From positions 37,160,701 to 37,224,700 of the forward strand of contig OW799235.1 of the NCBI GenBank assembly GCA_941918925.1: a stretch of DNA of 64,000 bases, written 5' to 3'. Positions 21,178-32,036 of this stretch are shown here, piece after piece. Every line of letters begins with the position of its first letter. Position 1 is the stretch's first letter. The notes under the pieces are model-generated. The model searched no databases and was not told where the DNA came from. It saw nothing but the letters and a program-made list of their open reading frames with translations. The translations under genes and the position numbers were made by a program. This stretch comes from Phyto melanocephala. Taxonomy: Eukaryota; Arthropoda; Insecta; Diptera; Rhinophoridae.

Positions 21178-21900
21178 TACTAGCGCTTGTAAAGGCAATA
21201 TAAATAATTGATCCCGAATCGCTTCTTGAGAAAGTGTGCTCATTTCCGTCGTTAAACAGAATCATATTAAGTGCAAAAAGCGACTCAACCAGTATTTGAC
21301 TCGTAGAATTTGTGCGTGGGTAGCCCCATTCTATCGCCAACGCATTTAAGTCGCCGGCAATAATTCCGAGACCCCTTGAGCATGCATCAGTAACTTTATT
21401 GTAAACAATTCGTTCAAACTTTAATAAGAAGTGTTTCGGGGGAATGTAGCAACTAAAGAAGCAAATCCCTTGTATAGTAGCCCGAGTAAAACCAGTAAAC
21501 TGTGAGGCAGGATCCCGCAGCACCAATTCACTGATCAACCACATCGCTGATGTTTTGGTAATCTCCGATAACCAATTAATCGAGTTACGACATTGATTTG
21601 TTTCACTTAAGAGTGCTTAGTCTATATAATTCTCCTGAAAACTCTGTTTCAGCAGATCCTACGCTGCCTGACATTGATTCAGATTCAGTTGACTCTCATT
21701 TTCCCTGCGTAAGGTGTTTGATCGCTTTCCTGTAGAACGGATAGACAGAACAGCCATCCACATGATCACTCTTTACGCTAGGGATCTCACAACTACACAA
21801 TATAAATGATGGTTGGTTATTGCACACATTAATCCTGTGACCAAATACGCCAAATTGTCAGCATTTGTCAGCGTAATCATTCGTACTTTCGACCAAAGTT
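21178..21900 (-). pseudogene. R1-clade non-LTR retrotransposon: ORF1 zinc knuckles and ORF2 endonuclease
   Basis: On the minus strand, 21900-21690 gives KCWQFGVFGHRINVCNNQ and SFILC...HVDGCSVYPFYRK, matching the Cys/His zinc knuckles at the end of an R1-type ORF1. Next, 21544-21178 gives CYIPPKHFLLKFERIVYN, the catalytic GDLNALAIEWG, the ILVESLFALNMILFNDG segment and TFSRSDSGSIIYIAF. This is an apurinic-type endonuclease, the nicking enzyme at the N-terminus of ORF2. The order ORF1 then ORF2 is correct. Reverse transcriptase is missing, and the piece ends against the D fragment at 21150. Stops between the two parts show it is dead. Confidence 0.75.
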
Positions 21901-22403
21901 CAAACATCTGTAGCATCTAATTGGTGCCATTTTCTCCCGTATCCTACATATCATCTATACAATACGTATATTTGCGGTCTTAATGAGGTGGTTTTCCAAC
22001 TCAAAACTTAAAATTTACGAATGTAAATAAATGTAAAAACGAATGTAAATAATCATCAATAATTAAAAAAAAAATTGTTTCTTCAGCAGAAATTCGAAGC
22101 CAGGGGCCGAATTACCGCATACGTGATCGAGTAAAATTATTCGTAATTTTTGTTTTTGGGATTACCGCATTCGTTATTGAACAAGTACAATCGAAATTTG
22201 AGATTATAGCATACGATAACGAGTGAGTAATGTTTACATTTGACTCGTTAGCTCTACCAAGCGAAAACAATATTTTTTTAATTGTATGTGAAAAGTGTAT
22301 TTTGCGGAGAAAAGAAAAACGAAAAAATGTAAGTTTTAAAAGATAATTAAATTATAAAAGAATAAAATTATAGTCATTTTGTTGGACCAATATTTATAAA
22401 ATA

Positions 22404-22538
22404 AATGGGAAGCAAAAAGATGTGTTGGTCCAGTACATGACTGAGCATCCGAATTTAGCCAAAAATCTATTGCCAAATTGCAGCCAAGGTAAAGCAAAAG
22501 CCCAAAGATTATGGGAGGAACTTTCTCTTATACCATAG
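22404..22538 (+). pseudogene. SANT/Myb-like DNA-binding protein fragment
   Basis: The frame reads KDVLVQYMTEHPNLAKNLLP, then CSQGKAKAQRLWEELSLI, the core of a Myb/SANT-like domain found in Harbinger-associated and related insect proteins (a helix with E/F-x-E-HP, then the LWEEL helix). It stops when the nested transposon begins at 22534. After that transposon, at 23777-23808, KLNSYGPSTK continues the domain in the expected place, so the gene was split by the insertion. The residual protein would lack the last helix. Confidence 0.65.
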
Positions 22539-23771
22539 ACAGACGACAGCGTTAATTTGCAGTTCGACAAAATAAAAATTCAATTTATATAAAACACAGG
22601 GCACGGTGCAAAAAATCATTCATCCACTGTTAGTCAGTCAACATTTCGTTGTATACTGACCTCACAGAAAATAAAACAAATGATTATAAACTTTGATTGT
22701 TAAAAAAAAAAAAAAAAAAAAAATTATCTGTTCTTATCGCTACCTAACTGGTGGCTAGAGCAGGACAAAAATAGTGATAAATGAAAGATAATAACAAACA
22801 AAAAGTAAAAAGGGTTGCTGTTTGGTTAAAATTTCAATCTAACTCATTGTGGTAAAAAATATATGAAATAGGAAAAACTAAAAATTAGTTACCGAATTCA
22901 ATTAACATAAGTCCCGTGAGTTAAATAGATGATATTTACAACCAACATGTAACCACCGATCAGAGAGTGCTGATGATGAAATCGTAGCTGGTTTCGAAAA
23001 TGCATTCCACTCGGCTAGTGTCGGTAAAAATATAATTTTTCAAGATTTATTCTTTCATTTATCACAATTAAACAAATTCTTTGTAAAAATAAAGAATATT
23101 AATATGAACTCAAGCCTGATTAAAAATTTAAAATAATAGTTTAAACAGAAAAGTTCGACAAAATAAAAATTCAATTTGCATTAAAAGTCTTAATTCAAAT
23201 TAACTATTGAACTATCCCCATTCCAATGTGTATTAGATTTCACGTTAATGCACTAAATCAAATTGAATTTATTCTACATTTAGCAATTTCAATATGGCAA
23301 CACGGTCGGCAATCAATCAAAATATTAAAAAATCAAAAATATAAAATAAAAATATGTAGATTCGATATGTTGAAATTGTTTACATATTTTTTGGAATGCC
23401 TTTCTGTTTAGGCGAAAGTTTTCCCTAATACTGGTATCGTCCATCGTAGGCACGTCACTCTCCCTAAAAGTGCAGTTATGGTCCTTTAAAAAAATACCAC
23501 ATACCTATGTACATATGTACATACATACATATGTATGTATAAATTATAACTTTAATGAAAAGATACCATTAAACCTACGAATTTCCACAATTCCTTTTCT
23601 CTTATTTCAGAGTGTCCTTCTGCCATCCCAACTTGTAGGAGCATGTTCGGATTTGTGATTGCTGGTGCATTTACAATTTTTACTAAATGCAGAAACAGTC
23701 GTCTGTCACAGCAAAATTTTAATGTGCATTAGTGAGATTTTAATGCAAATTAACTCTTTCGTCTGTCTATG
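22534..23771. mobile_element. Nested transposon inside the Harbinger-like element
   Basis: CATAGACAGACGA at 22534 recurs in inverted orientation ending at 23771, and similarity continues as GTTAATTTGCA. The insert separates two halves of the SANT domain, which fixes its boundaries to within a few bases. A 27-bp sequence starting GTTCGACAAAATAAAAATTC is directly repeated at about 22561 and 23153 and brackets 565 bp of other material, perhaps a further insertion or a duplication. No transposase was recognised, and the target duplication is unclear. Confidence 0.6.
22962..23017 (+). repeat. Dispersed repeat, also at 50449-50502 (inverted)
   Basis: 'GAGTGCTGATGATGAAATCG' followed by a CTGGTTT-GAAAATGCATTC segment and ACTCGGC is shared, in opposite orientation, with 50449-50502. 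I do not know the family. Confidence 0.65.
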
Positions 23772-24070
23772 ATATTAAGCTGAATTCGTATGGACCATCA
23801 ACAAAGGTATGGTTTGCTACTTTCTGTTTGACAGTTCTCATCACATAAAATATTTTGCGGCCACCTGTATATTATTCTACAATGTTAACAATAAACATAT
23901 GACAAAACATAGTTTTTGGATCTATTACAATGTAAAATAAATCTGGTACATTTTGTAAAAAATTTCGATACGTCAGCTATCGAATGCGGTAATTCATCCA
24001 TTCGATACGTGACGAAATTGTATTCGAAACGAAAGCCTACTCGATCACGAATGCGTTAATTCGGCCCCAG

Positions 24071-24984
24071 AATACCACTCTAACCAGAATACCACGTTTT
24101 TATGGATGTATTGTGTGAATAAAAGAGATGGGCTTCGTTTTCGTCTTATATCTCAGTTGTTTTGGACCGAATTTTCTGAGCTGCTCTCGAATATTTCTTA
24201 TATTTTAATACCACACACGGGTCTGAGCGATGTTAACATTCATTGAACAATGTCCGTCTGTTTCTGGGGATAACAAAAGCTTAAAAACCAAAAACCTTAA
24301 ACTGTGCTAATTTAATATGTACATTAAATGTAGAAAGTTTTTCAAACTCTCTTAACAATTCTATGGGGGCACTACACTTCGAAAATTATAGTTAATGGGA
24401 TCGCAAACGAATATTGTAGAAATTTCACACGGAATAACAAACCTAGATTTACCCTTACACCCTCTGTGAAGGGTATAAAAACATGTTTTCGATAAATCAG
24501 CATCTCTAATGAAGTAGTATATTCAGAAAATTTAGAATGATAGTAAAATACAACTCTTAATTTCGAGGTTGTCTGAACGGTTGTGCAATGTATGTATATG
24601 TATATGTAGGTACGTTTTCTAACTAACTTCCGCAAAAGAAATGTTTAGTGGGATTGTATGTCGTTATTCGTGTGCGTGTGTGTGTGTGTGTACACGTAAT
24701 AAAGTAAACAATTGTTTTTTAGTGAAAATCAGATACCTGGTAATTTATAAACTTTTTTGTTAGATGTATATTTTCCCAAAGTATAATAACCATATTACAG
24801 TGTTTGACTATAGACTTAAGTACCTGAACACTTTATTTCAACTACAATTAGAAGTCTCATTTCGTATATTTTAAATATTTATTTTATGTATACCGGGAAT
24901 ACATATAAAAAAATATTTAAAAAATAACAAAAACACATAAAGAAGTCTAAAAAGGAAAATTTCGAGTTATTCTTATTGTGATTA
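24071..24984. other. Stretch without a gene; (GT)n at 24667-24692
   Basis: A short GTGT microsatellite and a TATGTA run (24588-24610) are the only structured parts. The 87-codon minus-strand frame at 24372-24635 has no recognisable motif. Confidence 0.4.
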
Positions 24985-25095
24985 AAATTGCTACTAGCGC
25001 ATGCGCAAACCATATGTGTGTAAAAACAGAAAAAAATAAAACAAGACAAATGCATGTTGAATCAACATTGTTGATACAAATTGATTTTGCAAAAA
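24985..25095 (+). repeat. Dispersed repeat, also at 6662-6780 (inverted)
   Basis: 'CATGTTGAATCAA', 'TTGATACAAATTGATTTTGC' and an ATTGCTACT segment match the minus strand of 6662-6780. Family unknown. Confidence 0.6.
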
Positions 25096-27146
25096 TATTT
25101 TTTTTGTGTTTTGTTAAAAATACAAAACAAAGAGGGTTTAGTTTTGTGTAACAATTTCAACTCCCCTTCTGTTAATTTATTTTGTTCTATTTGAAACTTG
25201 TTTATTGAAATTTATTATTTATAAATTAAAAAAAAAAAAAAATTAATTATTCAAATAAAGTTATATTTTGAGCTTAAATAAACATTACAGCTAGATTACG
25301 GTCGAAAGAGTCGGCCGCAATACATGCTAGTATGTATGAATGTTTATACATATTTATGGAAGATTATTCTTTGCAATATGATGTAGTGTTATTATGTCAT
25401 AAGGATCTTTCATAGACATTTTGCACTTATCTACACATGTATATTAAAATTTCTTGTACTAGGTAAAACGTTTCTCTAATTAAAATTAACACAATTTGTA
25501 GAGAATCTTAAAAGACGCTACAATGTTGTGTATTATAAACTTTTAAAGACTATCCTGTTCGTAGACTTGCAGATATTGTTTGGTGTATCCGTTTAATTAG
25601 TACCTTTTGCTTTACCACTATATTGGTGGGCGTTATTACTATTTCTAGGCCATAAAATAAGATAACAATGTCTATCGTGCCAAGTGGAATTAAATGATGA
25701 TTTTTTCATCGAAAGTTTTACTAAAATTTTATGTTGGTGGAATTTTTCTTAAGCCCGCAACTGTTTTATTAAGTACTTTGTTTGTAGTGCTGGTACATAC
25801 TCTTCATGACTCCGTTCCTTAACAATAAAAAGAAAGAAATATTGCAATGACTTTGAACCCCCTCCTAAAAAGGAAAAGAACCAATAAGTTTAAACACATA
25901 CCTTTTCCCATTTATATTTGTGTTTGTGTGTGTTTTGCAGTTGAAGTGTCATTATTGATTCCTGTTTGTTATGTGTTTTTTTCCTGTGAGGGTAGAGAGA
26001 AAGTGACATTTTAGTGTATGTCATTGCGTGTCATATAACAATATAAGTGTCAAATTTTATTTCACAAATGTTCTAAAATGTTATCTTAAATTAACAATAT
26101 TGTAATATTGTTTACTGCCAAGGATTGTTTGCTAAAGCTGTTGATAGTCGTATGAAGTGGTATAGACATTAACCTCCATATTTATATACAATTGTCAATA
26201 CAAAACAGAATTTAAAACAAAATTTCGTTTTAAAAACCTCTGTTAAATAGTAATATTGATTACGATTACGATAGTACAAAATATGCAAAGTATTTCTAGT
26301 GCATATTTTTATAATATTTCAACGCATTTTAATTAGAGAAACAAAAACGGTATAGAATCTAAGTACTTATCACGTTGTAATCTAGAATATTCTGAAAACT
26401 TAGGGTTTTTCTTAGTAGAGAAATAATTAATATTAGAATAGAATCTTCTTTGTATTTTGGAAATTACGAGATATTTTTAAGTTTTAAACGGTATTTTTAC
26501 ATAATCGTCTAAAGTTAGATCAGATTCAAATTGTGACACATATAAATATTCCAAATGCTTTCGTACAAATAGTATCAAATTGTAAACAAGTGGCAGACTT
26601 GATCACAAAAATAATACTATGGCCAATATAAACAAGAGAATAAGAATAAGAAAAGCTTTTTTTAATGATATTTTTTAAAAACAAAAACGAAAAAGTTATA
26701 CAAAAAAAGAAAAATCTATTTAAAAAGACTAGGCCAAAGTGTCTGGACTAGTCTGCTTCTCTTCTCTCTTTTCTATTCTTACTTTTATATTCAGGTATCT
26801 CAATGGGATCATTATAATAGACCCAAGTGAGCTGCACAACAGCTGCCTGTTCTACCTAGCCTAACCTATTAATATACATACTTATGTGATAAGGAGTGAG
26901 CCAGAAAAAACTTATAATCGTATTAAGTTAAACAAAATTTAAATAGTTCATTATAAAAATTTCCAAAAATACGTAAATTTATGCAAATATTGTAAAAATT
27001 TGTTAAATTCCTATTAAAGATTTTAAAGTTCCCTGCTGCTTTTCAGATAATATGTGTTCGGTTTGTACTTTTTCGGGAAAACTCGGGAATAAGTCGATAT
27101 TAAAAGCCAGCACAAATTTCTCATATTTTATTTTATTTTTTTATTT
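25096..27146. other. 2-kb AT-rich stretch without recognised features
   Basis: No frame longer than noise, no inverted repeat with clear target duplication, and no match to other parts of the window were found by eye. Confidence 0.35.
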
Positions 27147-27340
27147 GTCTTTGAAAATGAGCAAGGAGTGCCCGTAGTCAATGGCGATCGTTATCGGGCC
27201 ATGTTGAACGAATTTTTGTTCACAAAAATTAAAAAGGAGGATATTGGCAACATTTGGTTTCAACAGGACGGCGCTACGTGACACACAGCCGAAGCTACAC
27301 ATTTTCTTTTTTATAGTATTTAAAAAAAAAAAAAAAAGTT
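27147..27340 (+). pseudogene. Mariner transposase fragment (family of 39368 and 56018)
   Basis: The frame gives ENEQGVPVVNGDRYRAMLNE, FLFTKIKKEDIG, and NIWFQQDGAT, then a stop where Cys is usual, and HTAEATH. This is the catalytic middle of a mariner transposase around the second catalytic Asp (QQDGA). The 3' end TTTTTTATAGTATTT followed by an A run matches the end of the copies at 39368 and 56018, but the terminal repeat itself is lost. The 5' half is missing. Confidence 0.75.
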
Positions 27341-28859
27341 TAAAAGAATTCTTTTGTAGAAAAATGCTGCCCTTCTTTACTGCTTAAAAAATAATAATTT
27401 AACTTTTAAAAGTTCTTTATAATATTGTACTAAGTATGTCTTTAGAAGATCTATCGCAATAATTACAAGGTCGCGTAATTAGTCAATTAAATAAAAATCT
27501 TTTTTTTTTAGCAAAAAATCCTATTAAATACCAAAAGTTTAATTACATGTATAAAGTGGGTCATAAAAAAGGCAACATCTTAAAAAATAAAGGATTTTGT
27601 CAACTAATTTTTTATAAATTTTTTCAACTAAGAAATAAATACTTTAAGATGCCAATAAATATTTAAACAAATTTTTGGTTACTTGACTTTGTTTATTGTA
27701 TAAAATTAAACTGATAAGGGATAATTTAGGGATCGCTTAAGTATAAAAAATGTGTTAAATTTCATTTACATTTTATCTTAGCCCAAAATAAGAAAAAAAA
27801 GACACACACTTTAAGTTAATTCCTTATCAATTTTGCACCTTTTTGATATTAAATTGACATTAATATAGAAAAACCCGCAATTATGCGGCGCAATATGTTT
27901 TCATCTAACAACTACCATGGAGTGAAAACGAAGATATATAAAAAAGGTGATGATTTGTGACCTTTTTTAATAATCCTTTTTTCAAATTGTGTGACTAAGC
28001 AAATCCTGTTTAGCATTTAACAGAAAATGTCACGAAATAATAAACGAAAAAAAAAAAAAATTCCATATTATAAAAAAGGTGGCGGCACCTTTAAAAAACT
28101 AAATTAAGTGAAATATACACCACAAATATTAACAAAGGCATACATACACAATTACATAAGTACATATATACATACATAAATGTGTTTACGTATTTTGTTT
28201 CTTCTATTACTTGCATACACATTATTGCCCGAATGTACTCGACCAAAAACTCATCTCATCGACATTACTTAGTTCATATGGTGGAGCAAACAGCTGACTG
28301 GTGTTTACACTTAGAGAATTTGCTAGTCGATCATAAGTGTAAAAAAATAAATTTCCTCTAGAAAAATTTTTGGAAAATCTTAATCGAGCTGCGTGATGTC
28401 AAAGTTTCTTGAACTCTCCTTGTTTTCTTTTATATATGCGGAGATGGTAAGCAAGATTTTTCCAAGTTAAATAATTTAACGTTTTATAACCTTTAAACCA
28501 GAGTGTGAAAGAAAGCAGTTTCGCATATAATTTCGACAATATGCATTTTAGACCCTAAGAAGTCTATGCATAATACTATGAATCCTTCTATACAGAGGAA
28601 TGGATTAAGCTAAGTCCGTATGTTGAAATCAACTTTTAGAAGCCTTTATGTATATATTAGACTTTAACATGGTATCAATTTGTCAGACATACTTTCGAAA
28701 ATTTAGCTAATAAAAATCAGATATGTTGGCATATAACGTGCAGAGATATGTGCAAAAAACGCGATTGCCTCTGTGTTTTATCCAAACAAAGTCAGACTTG
28801 GCAGTTCCTATGGAACGTTTAATATAGTTTATATATTTTGTTACGTATATATAAAATAT
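27341..28859. other. 1.5-kb AT-rich stretch without recognised features
   Basis: 'AAAAAAGGTG'-type motifs recur near 27945 and 28070 but no bounded element emerges. No coding frame. Confidence 0.35.
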
Positions 28860-29391
28860 TGTTACAGCTTTATTTTTAAATAGCTTAGTTTACATTATAA
28901 TTCATTTTAGTTGTAGTAGTTTAAGTTACTGTAGTTTTGTTTGTACATATTAGTTTATTTCGCTGGTTGTTCGAACATGATGTTAAGTTATGTGTAGCAT
29001 ACTCTTAGGCACTTTTATTATTACTGCATATTACTTAACATTAACATTACGTCGTAATTTAATTGTAACGGTTTTCGAATGAACTAGAATGTACATACGA
29101 GAACTTTGTCGAATGTTACCGAACACCACTATGTTACTATAAATAGCCGAACAACACAGCTAACATGAGCAGTATTATAATAGAGCATGTAAAGTGTGTA
29201 TTAAAGTGAGTTTGATAATAAAAGTGTATAACCATAAGTGTAAAAAGTAAAGTGTTATAAGAACAATATTTGAGTGTGTTTAAATAAATAAAGTGCTCTT
29301 AATTTTATAACGAATTTCAAGTGTTTTTAATTGCAATAAAAGAACTCAAAGTATATTTAAAGAAAGTAAGCCAATGTTTATAAACGTACCA
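28860..29391 (+). repeat. Solo LTR of a second gypsy-type family
   Basis: It starts TGTTACAG and ends AACGTACCA, with ATAT on each side (28856-28859 and 29392-29395) as a 4-bp target duplication. A TATAAATA box is at 29138-29145, and AATAAA-type signals follow near 29215 and 29285. No internal retroelement sequence is next to it, so it is best read as a solo LTR left by recombination between two LTRs. A 582-bp relative in the opposite orientation is at 55357-55938. Confidence 0.85.
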
Positions 29392-29559
29392 ATATTGTAC
29401 TATTTCTAGAAAATCTTGGTTCAGTGGATCATTAACCAACAAAGATATCGGCGGAAGTAGATTTTGAAAAAATTTCAATTAAATAAATGTGCAAAGAGAA
29501 AACTACATATACCTCGGGTTTTATAACAGAATATCGAAGTAAACATCATATTTTGTACA

Positions 29560-30237
29560 CTTCTCATTACATATATTTATATGTTTAGATACATACATCT
29601 CACAAAATTAGACGATTCTGAAATTTTTTAAAACATAGGTTTCTGGTAAATAGATTAAAAATAAGACAAAATTAAGCTGACACATCCAATTTTACGCCCT
29701 ACGTATATATAAGGCTTTATCTTAAAATCATATAAAATCTCTATTTGCAAAGGTTTTAAAGAAAAAAGGACTCTATATAGAAATATCTAAGTTAAGTTCA
29801 TTATTTGACACGCCTACTTTCACGCCACTTTTCACATATTCCACTTTCAATTAATCCAAAAGCTTAAATTCATAATATTTCTACGACAACAATTTTGGAT
29901 AAAAAATAACTTTATAATGAATTATCTTAGTAGAATTGTAAAATTTTAAAAGTAGGAATTGTCATCCCCACACAAAGCTTATAATTCAGTTTCCTTAAAA
30001 ATGCAAAATTGTAGTAAAAATAGTGATTTGTATCACTCGTAATATAGAAATATACAAAAGGTTTCATTGTAAAAATAAAAAAATAAATTTAAGAAAATAA
30101 ATTAATATCGAATCGAAGTTAGACAAAGGGAGTGATACATATTTTAGAATAAAGAGATTATTCCATAGTGATCACTATTGGTGGTGGGTATCAACAATTC
30201 GCTACATCAGAATACAGTGTTCTTACTTTTAATATGA
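29560..30237 (-). repeat. D repeat copy, diverged
   Basis: D blocks in reverse order: 'ATTTGACACGCCTACTTTCA', 'GGAGTGATACATATTTTAGA', 'GGTGGTGGGTATCAACAATT' and a decayed terminal hairpin near 30210. The hairpin is mutated, so the copy is old. Confidence 0.7.
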
Positions 30238-30444
30238 GTATTAAGTCGGCGTCAATATATAACTCTGTCTATTTTTAATGTGTATTATTTACGTTTAACT
30301 ATTTAATACTGAAAAATAATAAAAAACTTTATTTTAAAAATTTAATTAAATTTTAAGTACTGACATTTTTTTATTTTTTTGATTTAAAAGAAAATTGTAA
30401 GTTTCTTTTAAATTTTTATATTAACAAAAGCGTACAAAATAAGT

Positions 30445-32036
30445 AAAAACAATATATTCGGCTGTGCCGAATCTTTCATACCCACCACCAGTTTTCCGTT
30501 CTTTTTTAGCTAGAGTTTTTTTCCGAAAATTTTTGTTTCCCGGAAATGCGAGATTTATTTTTTAATATCCCGGGCTCCCGTAGCAAACAAATAAAAAGTA
30601 AATTTGTTTTTAATTAAAAAAAAAACTTTTTACTAAAGAGCATAAAATAGTTTATAATGTAAAAAAAAACTTCAAAACTATAAAAATCAATAAAGAAACT
30701 TGAATTTAAAATATAAATTGAGTAAAAATATTTTTTATTGAAAAAAATATTATTCTCTAGATACGAGATCAAATATGAGCACAAAAAAACAAAAATACAG
30801 GTACTTCAGCTATGAGATCAAAAATAAAATCATTAGAATTCAATTTTAATATAAACAATATAAACATCTGCTTTCGAATCGTAGCCACCTTTTTTATTTC
30901 CCGGGATCCCGAAAAATAATCCCGGGAAATCGGGAAGAATAAATAACTCAAATTCCCGGGAAATAACCCAATTTAAACCACAATATGTATTTGTTTGTTA
31001 ACAGTAATCTTTTTATACTAAAATATGTATCACTTTCTTTGTATAACTTCGATATGCTAGTAAAATGTTTTCGTAAATTTAGTCTTTCAATGAAAGTGGG
31101 CATTAAAGTAGGCGTGTTGAAGTTGTTTCTACTAATGAATGCAACTTAGATGTTTCACTTCAGTCCTTTATTATTCCAAAATAAGCCGAGATAAGCCGTT
31201 ATATGGCAGGTAGGCGTTAAAGAGGGCGTGCCACCTAAATTTTCTGGCATAACAATAACATTGACTAGAAAGAAATATGTAGCAAATTTCATCATCATAC
31301 ATCCAATTTTGTCGGTTTTGTCGGTGAGCTTTTAAATTTCATTAACGGTAGATAACGTGAAAAGTGGTCGTAATAGTAGGCGTGTCGAAGTTGTTGTAGC
31401 CTTTCAATGAAAGTTGGCGTTAAAGAAGGCGTGTTGAAGTTGTTTCTACTAATGAATGCAACTTAGATGTTTCAATGTAGTCCTTTATTATTCCAAAATC
31501 TTTATTCATAGATAAATTATATGAATTTGAGATAAACCGTTATATGGGAGGTAGGCGTTAAAGTTTTGATCGATAACTACTTTTCTACTGCGTATATTTT
31601 GGTAATTTTCTGGGAAAAATATTTTTTTTACTCAGGCAATATATATTCGAAGTTTCATGAGTCTACGTTAATGCGTTTGGACACAATTCCATTTTATTCG
31701 ATTTTCGAAGGACACGGTTTTTTCGACATACTCTTGCTTTACGAGCTATAACTCTCTTCCTAGTTTTCCGATTTGGCCCATTTTCAATACCAAACAAACA
31801 TTGTCTATAAAAAAAGATTCTGGCAAAATTTGAGCCCCCTAGCTTTTTCGGTGCGACCTCTATCGTGCTTTCAACAGACGGGCAGACGGATGGACATAGC
31901 TAGATCGTCATAAAATCAAACCCCGATTCAGAATATATATACGTTATGGGGTCTAAAATGGATATTTCGATGTGTTACAAACGGAATGACAAAATGAATA
32001 TACCCCCACAATTTTTTTTGGTGGCGGGTATAAAAA
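30445..32036 (+). repeat. D repeat copy, best full-length reference in the window
   Basis: It starts with 'ATATTCGGCTGTGCCGAATC' and 'CATACCCACCACCA' and ends with GGTGGCGGGTATAAAAA. Both ends therefore carry the same motif, TTTTATACCC-CCACCA, as short inverted repeats, and the start adds a 15-bp hairpin. Inside are the blocks 'GGCGTTAAAG', 'CGATAACT', 'TTCGAAGTTTCATGAGTCTA' and the 'AGACGG' run. At 31031-31050 it shows the empty TA site that is occupied by mariner M in two other D copies. The layout resembles helentron-associated (DINE-like) repeats. A separate insert lies at about 30535-30967. Confidence 0.75.
30535..30967. mobile_element. Insert with CCCGGG-rich ends inside D
   Basis: This block breaks the D copy and carries six or more CCCGGG or TCCCGGGA motifs at its two ends, in inverted arrangement (TTTCCCGGAAATGCGAG on the left, TTTCCCGGGAATTTGAG on the right read inward), with an AT-rich non-coding middle. 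It looks like a short inverted-repeat element. The family is unknown and the target duplication is unclear. Confidence 0.5.

Larger units (their letters stand above)
22104..24067 (+). mobile_element. PIF/Harbinger-like transposon with SANT gene remnant
   Basis: Imperfect terminal inverted repeats of about 31 bp (GGGCCGAATTACCGCATACG on the left; GGGCCGAATTAACGCATTCG on the right, read inward) bound 1964 bp. CAG is repeated at 22101-22103 and 24068-24070. I recall 3-bp target duplications, including CWG, for this superfamily. A SANT/Myb-type coding fragment near the left end supports the assignment, because Harbinger elements carry such a second gene. The transposase itself is not seen. A second transposon is inserted at 22534-23771. 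Confidence 0.75.

Noticed and set aside
29409..29435. ENLGSVDH followed by a stop, after an acceptor-like TATTTCTAG, similar to the exon remnant at 38694
   Set aside because: Only eight residues agree, and loosely. It directly follows the solo LTR. Too short to call a third remnant of the family.
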